A stretch of 7,552 nucleotides of DNA from DAOTZS01 sp034434335 (GTDB lineage Bacteria > Chloroflexota > Anaerolineae > CG2-30-64-16), in the NCBI GenBank assembly GCA_034434335.1, contig DAOTZS010000210.1, positions 1-7,552 on the forward strand. The letters run 5' to 3'. Positions 1-6,700 of the stretch are shown here, one piece after another (positions within the stretch are counted from its first letter, which is position 1; every line of letters begins with the position of its first letter). The notes under the pieces are model-generated. The model was given only the letters and a program-made list of their open reading frames with translations, did not search any database and had not been told where the DNA came from. A program made the position numbers and the translations under genes.

Positions 1-40
1 TGGTCACAGGCAACGGGTTGCAGGTTAGCGGTCATTTCTC

Positions 41-1000
41 ATGCGCATCGTCATCAACGGCTGGTTCTGGGAGCAGCCTGGCACGGGCAGCGGCCAGTAT
101 CTGGCTGGCCTGGCCGGGTGGCTGCCGGCCGTCGCGGCCGGCCATGAGTTCATCCTCGTGCGGCACGCCAGCCTTCCTGCCCGGCCCGTCTCGGCCGGCG
201 CGCACGGTGAGCCCCCTATACGTGTCGTGTCGGCCCGCACCCCCTTCGACAGGCTCAGCCGTAACCTGGCCAAGCTGTGGTTCGAGCAGGTCACCTTCCC
301 CCTGGCCTGTCGGCGCTGGCAGGCTGGGGTGGCCTTCGTGCCCTACTGGGCTCCCCCCTGGTGGTGCCCCTGTCCGATCGTCGTCACCATCCACGACATC
401 ATCCCGCTCATCCTGCCCCTCTACCGGGGTGGCCTGCTGCCCCGGGCCTATACCTGGCTGGTTGCCCACACCGCCCGCCGCGCCCACGCCATCCTGGCCG
501 ACTCGGCCGCCAGCCGGCGCGATATCATCGCGCACCTGCGGGTCTCGCCGGAACGGGTCCATACCGTCCCTCTGGGCCTAAATCCCACCCTTCGCCCTGT
601 CACCGACCCGGCCGAACTGGCGCGGGTGCAGGCCCGCTATGGCCTGCCCGCCGAGCCCTTCCTGCTCTACCTGGGTGGCTTCGACGCGCGCAAGAACGTC
701 CTCCGCCTGATCGAGGCCTTCGCCAGGCTGACGCAGGCCATGGGGCCCAGGGTCAGGCTGGTGATCGCCGGCCACCTGCCGCAGCGCGACACCCCCTTCG
801 CGCCCGACCCGCGCCCCCTGGTGCACCGGCTGGGACTGGATGAGCTGGTGCACTTCATCGGGTGGGTAGAGGAGGAGGACAAGCCGGCCCTCTACACCCT
901 GGCACGCGCAGCGTTGTTTATCAGTGAATACGAGGGATTCGGCCTGCCCCTGCTGGAGGCGATGGCATGCGGATGCCCCACCCTGGCAGCCAAACCGTAG
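41..1000 (+). CDS. GT-B family glycosyltransferase (GT4-like), C-terminally truncated
   Basis: A sugar transferase that would move a nucleotide-activated sugar onto a glycan or lipid acceptor at the cytoplasmic membrane face; donor and acceptor cannot be told. The 319-aa product opens MRIVINGWFW, then a glycine-rich GTGSGQY (14-20), typical of GT4 starts. VTIHDIIPL lies at 115-123. The donor-binding domain begins at LYLGGFDARKN (209-219), with VIAGHLP (241-247) and the EX7E motif EGFGLPLLE (E298, E306). The frame stops 13 residues after E306, at TLAAKP. Family members usually run about 50-60 residues further, so the last donor-domain strands and the helix that packs back on the N-terminal domain are missing. 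No downstream frame restores them. The start is chosen by homology; only a weak AGG lies upstream. A TAG at 26-28 could close an earlier gene, but too little is visible. Family is clear; activity is doubtful, and it may be a pseudogene. Confidence 0.85.
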   Translation: MRIVINGWFWEQPGTGSGQYLAGLAGWLPAVAAGHEFILVRHASLPARPVSAGAHGEPPIRVVSARTPFDRLSRNLAKLWFEQVTFPLACRRWQAGVAFVPYWAPPWWCPCPIVVTIHDIIPLILPLYRGGLLPRAYTWLVAHTARRAHAILADSAASRRDIIAHLRVSPERVHTVPLGLNPTLRPVTDPAELARVQARYGLPAEPFLLYLGGFDARKNVLRLIEAFARLTQAMGPRVRLVIAGHLPQRDTPFAPDPRPLVHRLGLDELVHFIGWVEEEDKPALYTLARAALFISEYEGFGLPLLEAMACGCPTLAAKP

Positions 1001-1081
1001 GGGCGGCCCGGGTGGGGGCGCAGCAGGGGAGGGTGCTCCAACCCGGCCTGCGACCACCTCCATCCCCAAACCTCGCCGAAG

Positions 1082-1110
1082 TTCCCAAGAACCGCAAGCC
1101 GTGGTAGAAT
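1082..1110 (+). promoter_or_regulatory. Candidate sigma-70-type promoter for the alpha/beta hydrolase
   Basis: TTCCCA (1082-1087, 4/6 to TTGACA) and TAGAAT (1105-1110, 5/6 to TATAAT) are separated by exactly 17 bp, in a non-coding, otherwise GC-rich stretch. Transcription would start near 1117 and leave a leader of about 175 nt before the hydrolase start at 1294. This is a consensus match by eye only. Confidence 0.45.
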
Positions 1111-1148
1111 GGGCAGCAGCAAGAACGATCCGCCTGTGTGGTCGAGCT

Positions 1149-1238
1149 GCCCCGAGCTGAAGTTCTGGGCTGAAAGGGCAAAGCCCTACGGGCAGGCCCT
1201 GACAGGGGTTTGCTCTCTCAGCGCGGGGGGTCAGCCCC
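1149..1238 (+). other. Hairpin-rich 5' leader of the hydrolase gene
   Basis: Four short hairpins lie in tandem between the candidate promoter and the hydrolase start. The first (1149-1170) pairs GCCC with GGGC and has an inner GAG/TTC stem. The second is GGGC-AAA-GCCC (1176-1186), the third CCCT-GAC-AGGG (1197-1207), and the fourth GGGG-TCAG-CCCC (1227-1238). The GCCC at 1183-1186 can also pair downstream with GGGC at 1190-1193, so two folds compete. I do not recognise a known riboswitch class. Such stems also arise by chance in GC-rich DNA, so a regulatory role is only a possibility. Confidence 0.25.
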
Positions 1239-1282
1239 ACTTCTCTGTGGCCAGGCCCAAAGCCCGGCCTACGTTGAGCCAA

Positions 1283-1287
1283 AGGAG
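1283..1287 (+). promoter_or_regulatory. Ribosome binding site that fixes the hydrolase start
   Basis: AGGAG lies six bases before the ATG at 1294. It selects this start over the in-frame TTG at 1210, whose extra 28 residues look like translated leader and have no such site. Confidence 0.75.
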
Positions 1288-1293
1288 ACGCCC

Positions 1294-2130
1294 ATGTCAC
1301 ACCTGGAGTTTACCCTGACAGCCCCCGATGGCATACCTTTCTACTTCCAGGGCTGGCAGCCGGAGGCCCCCCAAGGGGTCGTCTGCCTGGTCCATGGGTT
1401 GGGAGAGCACACCGGACGCTACGCGCATGTGGCCGCCGCGCTGAACGCGGCCGGCTATGTCCTGTTGGGGTGCGATCTGCGCGGCCACGGCAAGAGCGGT
1501 GGCCCTCGCGGCCATACCCCTTCTTCTGAAACCTTGCTGGACGACATCGGCCGGCTCCTGGACGAGGCGGCCAGCCGCTACCCTGGGCTGCCGCGCTTTC
1601 TCTACGGCCACAGCCTGGGCGGCAACCTGGTGCTCTACCATGTGCTACGCCGCCAGCCTGCCCTGGCCGGCGCCATCGCTACCAGCCCCGCCTTGCGCGT
1701 CGCCACCCCCACCCCTGCAGCTCTGGCTACGGCGGTAAGGGCCCTGAACCGGATCATGCCCGGCCTGCAGATGGCCAACAGGCTGGAGCTCAACGCCCTG
1801 GCGCGCGATCCTGAGGTGATCCGCGCCTATGCCAGCGATCCCCTCGTCCACAACCGCATCTCCGTGCGGCTGGCCGTTAGCATGTTGGAGGCCGGGGAGT
1901 GGACACTGGCCCACGCGGCCCAGTTCCCGCCCCTTCCACTGCTCCTCATGCACGGCACGGCCGACCGTATCACCTCGGCGCAGGCCACGCAGGAATTCGC
2001 CAGCCGGGTGCGCGGTCCCTGCACGCTGAAGCTGTGGGAGGGGTTCTATCACGAGACCCACAACGAGCCCGAGAAGGCTGAGGTGCTCGCCTACATGGTC
2101 AACTGGCTGCGGGAGCATACGCCCCGCTAG
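1294..2130 (+). CDS. Alpha/beta hydrolase, monoacylglycerol lipase / lysophospholipase type
   Basis: A serine hydrolase of the Hydrolase_4 (serine aminopeptidase S33-like) family, expected to cleave ester bonds in monoacylglycerols, lysophospholipids or similar small esters. The 278-aa product has the usual family length and no signal peptide, so it is probably cytoplasmic. The oxyanion-hole segment is VHGLGEH (33-39). DLRGHGKSGGPRGH (61-74) is the typical strand-4 region. The nucleophile elbow is GHSLGG with Ser107. The acid is Asp224 in HGTADRIT and the base is His253 in FYHETHNE, a spacing and context typical of bacterial monoglyceride lipases. A cap region occupies about 130-210. The gene has its own candidate promoter and leader. 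Before a MITE inserted downstream, its stop lay only 47 bp from ssnA, so co-transcription with the purine-type cluster was possible. The substrate is not determined; a role beside ssnA is unproven. Confidence 0.9.
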   Translation: MSHLEFTLTAPDGIPFYFQGWQPEAPQGVVCLVHGLGEHTGRYAHVAAALNAAGYVLLGCDLRGHGKSGGPRGHTPSSETLLDDIGRLLDEAASRYPGLPRFLYGHSLGGNLVLYHVLRRQPALAGAIATSPALRVATPTPAALATAVRALNRIMPGLQMANRLELNALARDPEVIRAYASDPLVHNRISVRLAVSMLEAGEWTLAHAAQFPPLPLLLMHGTADRITSAQATQEFASRVRGPCTLKLWEGFYHETHNEPEKAEVLAYMVNWLREHTPR

Positions 2131-2149
2131 AGACTCAGCCAGCGCGCCG

Positions 2150-2157
2150 GCTCAACT
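2150..2157 (+). repeat. Left target-site duplication (GCTCAACT)
   Basis: GCTCAACT directly abuts the left inverted repeat of the 190-bp element and is repeated exactly beyond the right end at 2348-2355. An 8-bp duplication is the expected footprint of IS66-type transposition. Confidence 0.85.
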
Positions 2158-2347
2158 GTAACTATTCAGGCCGATTGAAATCGCCCCTTCTGGGCACTTC
2201 GTGCCGGGTGTCGGCCTCCGCCGACACCCTTCATGTATGCATCATGAGAGAGGTCGGCCTTCGCCGACCTCTGGCCGCAGGCCCAAAAAGGGTGACGCCT
2301 CGGGCGAGCCCTCGGCGTGGCCCTTCCAGTCACCGCTGAATAGTTAC
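2158..2347. mobile_element. 190-bp MITE, probably IS66-type (non-autonomous)
   Basis: The ends are a perfect 12-bp inverted repeat: GTAACTATTCAG at 2158-2169 and CTGAATAGTTAC at 2336-2347. They are bracketed by the 8-bp direct repeat GCTCAACT. Ends that start GTAA with 8-bp duplications are characteristic of the IS66 family, so a full IS66-type element elsewhere in the genome probably mobilises it. It encodes no protein. The interior is almost entirely hairpins: a 5-bp stem at 2193-2205, two 10-bp stems at 2206-2229 and 2249-2272, a 4-bp stem at 2273-2283, and a nested structure closed by GGTGAC/GTCACC at 2291-2334. The exact duplication and perfect ends suggest a fairly recent insertion. It lies between the hydrolase and ssnA, just upstream of the ssnA ribosome binding site. 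MITE status is well supported; the family assignment is inferred from the ends. Confidence 0.85.
2206..2272 (+). repeat. Pair of 10-bp-stem hairpins inside the MITE
   Basis: The first is GGGTGTCGGC-CTCC-GCCGACACCC (2206-2229); the second is AGAGGTCGGC-CTTC-GCCGACCTCT (2249-2272). Both stems are perfect, and the two share the core GTCGGC/GCCGAC with nearly identical loops, so one may have arisen from the other. A 19-bp spacer between them contains ATGCAT. Neither is followed by a T-run, so they are not classic intrinsic terminators. In a read-through transcript they would form stable structures ahead of ssnA. Confidence 0.8.
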
Positions 2348-2355
2348 GCTCAACT
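2348..2355 (+). repeat. Right target-site duplication (GCTCAACT)
   Basis: This is an exact copy of the 8 bases left of the element and directly abuts its right inverted repeat. Removing the element and one copy restores a 47-bp gap between the hydrolase stop and the ssnA start. Confidence 0.85.
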
Positions 2356-2364
2356 TACCATGGC

Positions 2365-2370
2365 AAGGTG
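2365..2370 (+). promoter_or_regulatory. Ribosome binding site of ssnA
   Basis: AAGGTG lies five bases before the ATG at 2376 and matches AAGGAG at five of six positions. It lies 10 bases beyond the right target duplication of the MITE, so the insertion left the translation signal intact but replaced what lay upstream of it. Confidence 0.6.
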
Positions 2371-2375
2371 TTGAC

Positions 2376-3737
2376 ATGTCATCCAATCTACTGATCATCC
2401 ACGGCCAGGCTTTCACCCTGGGCGCAGCCAACGAGCTGATCTCCGACGCCGCGCTCTACATCGAAGGCGATACGATTGTCGAGATCGGCACCACGGCCGA
2501 GCTGGAGGCCCGCTACCCTCACGCTGAACGGCTGGACGCGGCCGGCAAGATCATCCTTCCCGGCTCGATCTGTGGCCACACCCACTTCTACGGCGCGTTC
2601 GCCCGCGGCATGGCGATACCCGGCCAACCGCCAACCACCTTCGTCGAGATCCTGGAACGGCTCTGGTGGAAACTGGACCGGGCGCTGTTGTGGGAGGACA
2701 TCCGCTACAGCGCGCTGGTCTGCCTGGCCGATGCCATCCGCCACGGCTGCACTACCCTCATTGACCACCATGCCAGCCCTAACGCCATTGACGGCAGCCT
2801 GGACATCATCGCCGAGGCGGTTAAGGAGGCCGGCCTGCGCGCCAGCCTGTGCTACGAGGTCACCGACCGCCATGGTCCAGAGGGCGCCCGCGCCGGCATC
2901 ACCGAGAACGTGCGCTTCATCAAGCGCGTGCAAAAGGAGCACGACCCTCAACTGGCTGCCTCCTTCGGCCTGCATGCCGCTCTCACCCTCTCCGACAGGA
3001 CGCTGGAAGAGAGCGCCGCGGCCGCCGCAGACCTCTCCTCGGGCGGGGGCAAGGGGGTCGGCTTCCACATCCACGTCGCCGAAGGGGTGGCTGACCAGCG
3101 GGAAAGCCTGCGCCGCTACAACATGCGCGTCGTGGAGCGGCTGCAGAAGTTCGGCATTTTGGGGCCGCGGACCGTGGCCGTGCACTGCGTCCACCTGGAC
3201 GAGTACGAGAAGGATATCCTGCGCGAGACAGGCACCTGGGTCACGCACCAGCCGCGCTCGAACATGAACAACGCAGTAGGGCTGCCCGACGTGGCCGGGC
3301 TGCTCAGGCGCGGGGTCAAGGTAGCGCTGGGCAATGACGGCTTTTCCAACAATATGTTCGAGGAGATGAAAGCCTGCTATCTGGCCCACAAGCACCAGGC
3401 CGGCAACCCGCAAGCCATGCCCGGCGATGCCGTGATGCGCATGGCCTACGAGCACAACTCGGCCCTGTGCCGCATCTTCTTTGACAAGCCCGTCGGCGAG
3501 CTTACCCCGGGCGCATTCGCCGATATCATCCTCCTGGACTACCGGCCCATCACCCCGCTGACCCCCGGCAACCTGCCCTGGCACCTGATCTTCGGCGTGG
3601 ATGGCGCCCATGTGACCCACACCATCGCCAGCGGCCGGGTGCTGATGAAGGACCGCCAGCTCACGACCCTTGACGAAGAGGCCATCGCGGCCCGGGCCCG
3701 CGAGCTGGCAGCAGAGGTATGGAGGCGGGTGGGGTAG
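2376..3737 (+). CDS. ssnA: SsnA-type metal-dependent aminohydrolase (amidohydrolase superfamily)
   Basis: A cytoplasmic amidohydrolase of the ATZ/TRZ/guanine-deaminase group, which hydrolytically removes amino groups from, or opens, N-heterocycles using one bound metal. The 453-aa product is close to the ~440 aa of E. coli SsnA. A small beta-sandwich runs from 1 to about 58 and returns at about 375-425 (GAFADIILLDY, ending ASGRVLMKDR). The barrel between them holds the metal site: HTH (68-70) after LPGSICG, HIHVAE (His233 as ligand, Glu236 as proton shuttle), the HCVH pair (270/273, of which His270 is the likelier ligand), and Asp321 in GNDGFSN. No key residue is missing. ygfK follows 53 bp later, matching the known ssnA-ygfK pairing, which places the enzyme in a molybdenum-hydroxylase-linked purine or N-heterocycle pathway. 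The exact substrate is not visible. Guanine deaminase or another chlorohydrolase-like enzyme are alternatives, but the ygfK neighbour favours SsnA. Confidence 0.88.
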   Translation: MSSNLLIIHGQAFTLGAANELISDAALYIEGDTIVEIGTTAELEARYPHAERLDAAGKIILPGSICGHTHFYGAFARGMAIPGQPPTTFVEILERLWWKLDRALLWEDIRYSALVCLADAIRHGCTTLIDHHASPNAIDGSLDIIAEAVKEAGLRASLCYEVTDRHGPEGARAGITENVRFIKRVQKEHDPQLAASFGLHAALTLSDRTLEESAAAAADLSSGGGKGVGFHIHVAEGVADQRESLRRYNMRVVERLQKFGILGPRTVAVHCVHLDEYEKDILRETGTWVTHQPRSNMNNAVGLPDVAGLLRRGVKVALGNDGFSNNMFEEMKACYLAHKHQAGNPQAMPGDAVMRMAYEHNSALCRIFFDKPVGELTPGAFADIILLDYRPITPLTPGNLPWHLIFGVDGAHVTHTIASGRVLMKDRQLTTLDEEAIAARARELAAEVWRRVG

Positions 3738-3790
3738 CGGGACGCCCGGCCTGATCTGCCAGTTCCTCACTCCGGCGCGGAGAGAAATCC

Positions 3791-6700
3791 ATGTCCGACC
3801 TGATGCGAGTCCAACCTTTCGCCATCCTCCTGCGGCGCATCCTGAAGGAGTATGAACATAGTGGCTCGATCTTCGGCATTCATCGCTCGCTATGGTACAG
3901 GCCGCGGCGGGATGCCCCCTACGCGACGCCTGATTTCTTTGGCCAGTATCTGGCCACCCCCATCGGCCCCTCGGCTGGCCCCCACACCCAACTCAGCCAG
4001 AACATCATCTCGGCCTGGCTGTGCGGTGGCCGCTTCATCGAACTGAAAACCGTGCAGGTCCTCGACGAACTGGAGATCCCCCGCCCCTGCATTGACATGG
4101 CCGATGAGGGGTATAACGTCGAGTGGTCCCAAGAACTGAAGCTGGAGCAGTCAGCCCAGGAGTACATTAACGCCTGGGCAGCCATCCATGTGCTGCAGCG
4201 GCTGTTAGGGTGGGAAGAGATGCCCCTGGGCACGATCTTCGACATGAGCGTGGGGTATAACCTGGAGGGGATCAAGAGCCCGCGCATGACCCGCTTCATG
4301 GACCGGCTGCAGGACGCGTCGGCGGAGATAGCGGAGATACGGGAGCTCCTGAGAAGGGATTTTCCCCAATTCGCCGACGTGGCCATCCCCAGCCGGGTCG
4401 TCAACAGCGTCACCCTCTCCACCATGCACGGCTGCCCACCCGACGAGATCGAGCGCATCGGCCGCTACCTGCTGGAAGAGCGGGGGCTGCATACCGTGGT
4501 CAAGCTGAACCCCACCTTGCTGGGCAAGGAACGGGTGTTGGAGATCCTGCATCACCACCTGGGTTTCCGCGAGATCACCATTCCCGACGCGGTGTTCGAG
4601 CACGACCTGGCATACGACAGGGCCATTGGGCTGATCAGGACCCTGCAGAGGGTGGCGGCCGAACGGGGGCTGACCTTTGGGGTGAAGCTGAGCAACACGC
4701 TGGCCATGCGCAACCACCGCCAGGTGCTGCCGGGCGACGAAGTCTACATGTCGGGCCGGGCCCTTTACCCGGTGACGATGAATCTGTTTGCCCGCCTGGC
4801 CCAGGAGTTCCAGGGCGAGCTGCGGGTCTCTTACTCGGCGGGGGCCGATGCCTGGAACGTGGTGACCATCCTCTCCTGTGGCGCCCGGCCTGTGACGGCC
4901 TGCTCCGACCTGCTTAAGCCGGGCGGCTACGCGCGGCTGGGCCAGTGGCTGGAGCAGATCGCACGCGGCATGGAAGAGCGCGGGGCAGCCAGCCTGGACG
5001 ACCTGGCCCGCCACAGGCTGGACAACGTGCGGCAGGCGGCAGCCGAGGCGCTGGAGAACCCGCGCTACAAGAAACATGCCTTCCCCTATGGCCTGCCCAA
5101 GGTCAGGTCGGGGCTGGGGCTGTGGGACTGCGTGGTCGCGCCCTGCGTCGAGGCATGTGCGGTGGCGCAGGACGTGCCGGAGTACATCTGGCTGGTGGCC
5201 CAGGGTGAATACGACCGCGCCCTGGAGGTGATCCTGGCCCGCAACCCGTTGCCGGGCGTCACCGGCTACGTGTGCACCCACCTCTGTCAGACGCGCTGCA
5301 CGCGCAACGACTACGAGGAACCGGTGGCGATCCGCGCTTTGAAGCGCATCGCCGCGGAGCGGGGCAGGGCCGCCTATGTGCCGCTGCGCTCCCCTGGCCA
5401 GCTTCCCGGGCCGGCGACACGGCACAAGGTGGCGATCATCGGCAGCGGGCCATCAGGGCTGGCCGCGGCCGCCTTCCTGGCCCTGAACGGCCTGCAGGTG
5501 ACGATCTTTGAAGCACGCGACGTGCCCGGCGGCATGATGCGCCTGGTGCCGCCGTTTCGCCTGCCCTGGGAGGTCATCCAGGAAGACATCAACCGTATCA
5601 CCGCGTTGGGGGTCGAGATCAGGCTCAACCACCCCGTGCGCGTGCCCCCGGAGAAGCTGCTGGCAGAGGGCTTCGCGGCCGTATATATCGCCAGCGGTTT
5701 CCAGCGCGATGCTCCGCTCAACATCCCTGGGGTCGAGGGCTCTGGTGTGCTGCCGGCCCTCAGGCTGCTCGATGCCTGCCGCCGCGGAGAGCCCCCCGCG
5801 CTGGGCCGCCAGGCCGTGGTGATCGGCGGCGGGGATACGGCCATGGATGCCGCGCGCACAGCCCGCCGCCTGACGGGCCACCCTGTCACCATCCTCTACC
5901 GCCGCACGCGGCAGGAGATGCCGGCCGCCGCGGAAGAGCTGCAAGGCGCGCTGGAGGAGGGCAATGTGCTCATGGAGCTGGCCGCGCCGGTGCGGGTGAT
6001 CCGGGAAGATGGCACCGTGGTGGGCCTGGAATGTGTGCGCAACCGGCTGGGCGAACCAGGGCCAGATGGCCGGCGTACGCCCGTCCCGATCCCCGGCAGC
6101 GAGTTCGTCCTCCCCTGCGACACGGTTATCGTGGCGGTGGGCCAGTTGCCCGAGCTGACCTTCCTGGACGGCAGCGGCGTCGTGCGCCATCAGGGCGGCG
6201 GCATCGTGGTGGACCCGCAGACCGGCTGCGCCGGCCCGGCCAGGGTCTATGCCGGGGGAGACGTGATCAGGCCGGGCAGCATCATCGAAGCCTGCGCCGA
6301 CGGCCGGCGCGCGGCCGAGGCCATCTGCGCCTGCCTGGGCGTGCCCTTCCAGCAGCCACCGGCAACCATGCCTCAGCTCTCGGAGGAAGAGCTCCTGGCG
6401 GTCAGGCGCATGCGGGCGCGCAAGGTGGCCCAGGTGAAGCCGGCCATGCGGCCGCCAGCCCTGCGCTCCGACTTCGGGCTGATCGAATCCACCTTCACCG
6501 CCCAGGAGGCCAGGGCCGAGGCCCTGCGCTGCGTCCAGTGCACAACCCTCTGCGACAAATGCGTGGAGGTCTGCCCCAACCGGGCCAATTTGACCTTTCA
6601 TATTCAACCCGTGGCATGGAAAGTACCCCAACTGAGCTGCCAGCATGGCCAGCTATCTGTAGCCGGGACAGAGCTCTTCGTCGTGCGGCAGACACGCCAG

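Noticed and set aside
924..1160. Plus-strand ORF over the glycosyltransferase end, considered as a frameshifted C-terminus
   Set aside because: The translation is Arg/Pro/Gly-rich and lacks the expected 'PEV...GDAALLVDP' segment of GT4 enzymes, so it is not a simple frameshift continuation.
1210..1293. Longer hydrolase start at TTG 1210
   Set aside because: The added 28 residues are not hydrolase-like, and AGGAG sits at the right distance only from the ATG at 1294.
1110..1293. Known riboswitch or tRNA in the hydrolase leader
   Set aside because: Pieces resemble c-di-GMP aptamer motifs, but the required GNRA hairpin and receptor are absent; no cloverleaf or T-loop sequence is present.
2206..2272. 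The strong MITE hairpins as intrinsic terminators
   Set aside because: Neither stem is followed by a run of T; they are better explained as structural parts of the element.
2388..3770. 460-codon open frame on the minus strand opposite ssnA
   Set aside because: It mirrors the codon structure of the GC-rich ssnA gene; its translation has no recognisable domain, while the plus strand encodes a complete amidohydrolase.
4205..5425. 406-codon open frame on the minus strand opposite ygfK
   Set aside because: It is a low-complexity translation rich in His, Gln and Gly, typical of antisense GC-rich frames, fully covered by well-conserved YgfK motifs.
5453..6646. 397-codon minus-strand open frame opposite the 3' half of ygfK
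   Set aside because: No domain or start signal is visible; it is explained by the GC-rich third positions of ygfK.
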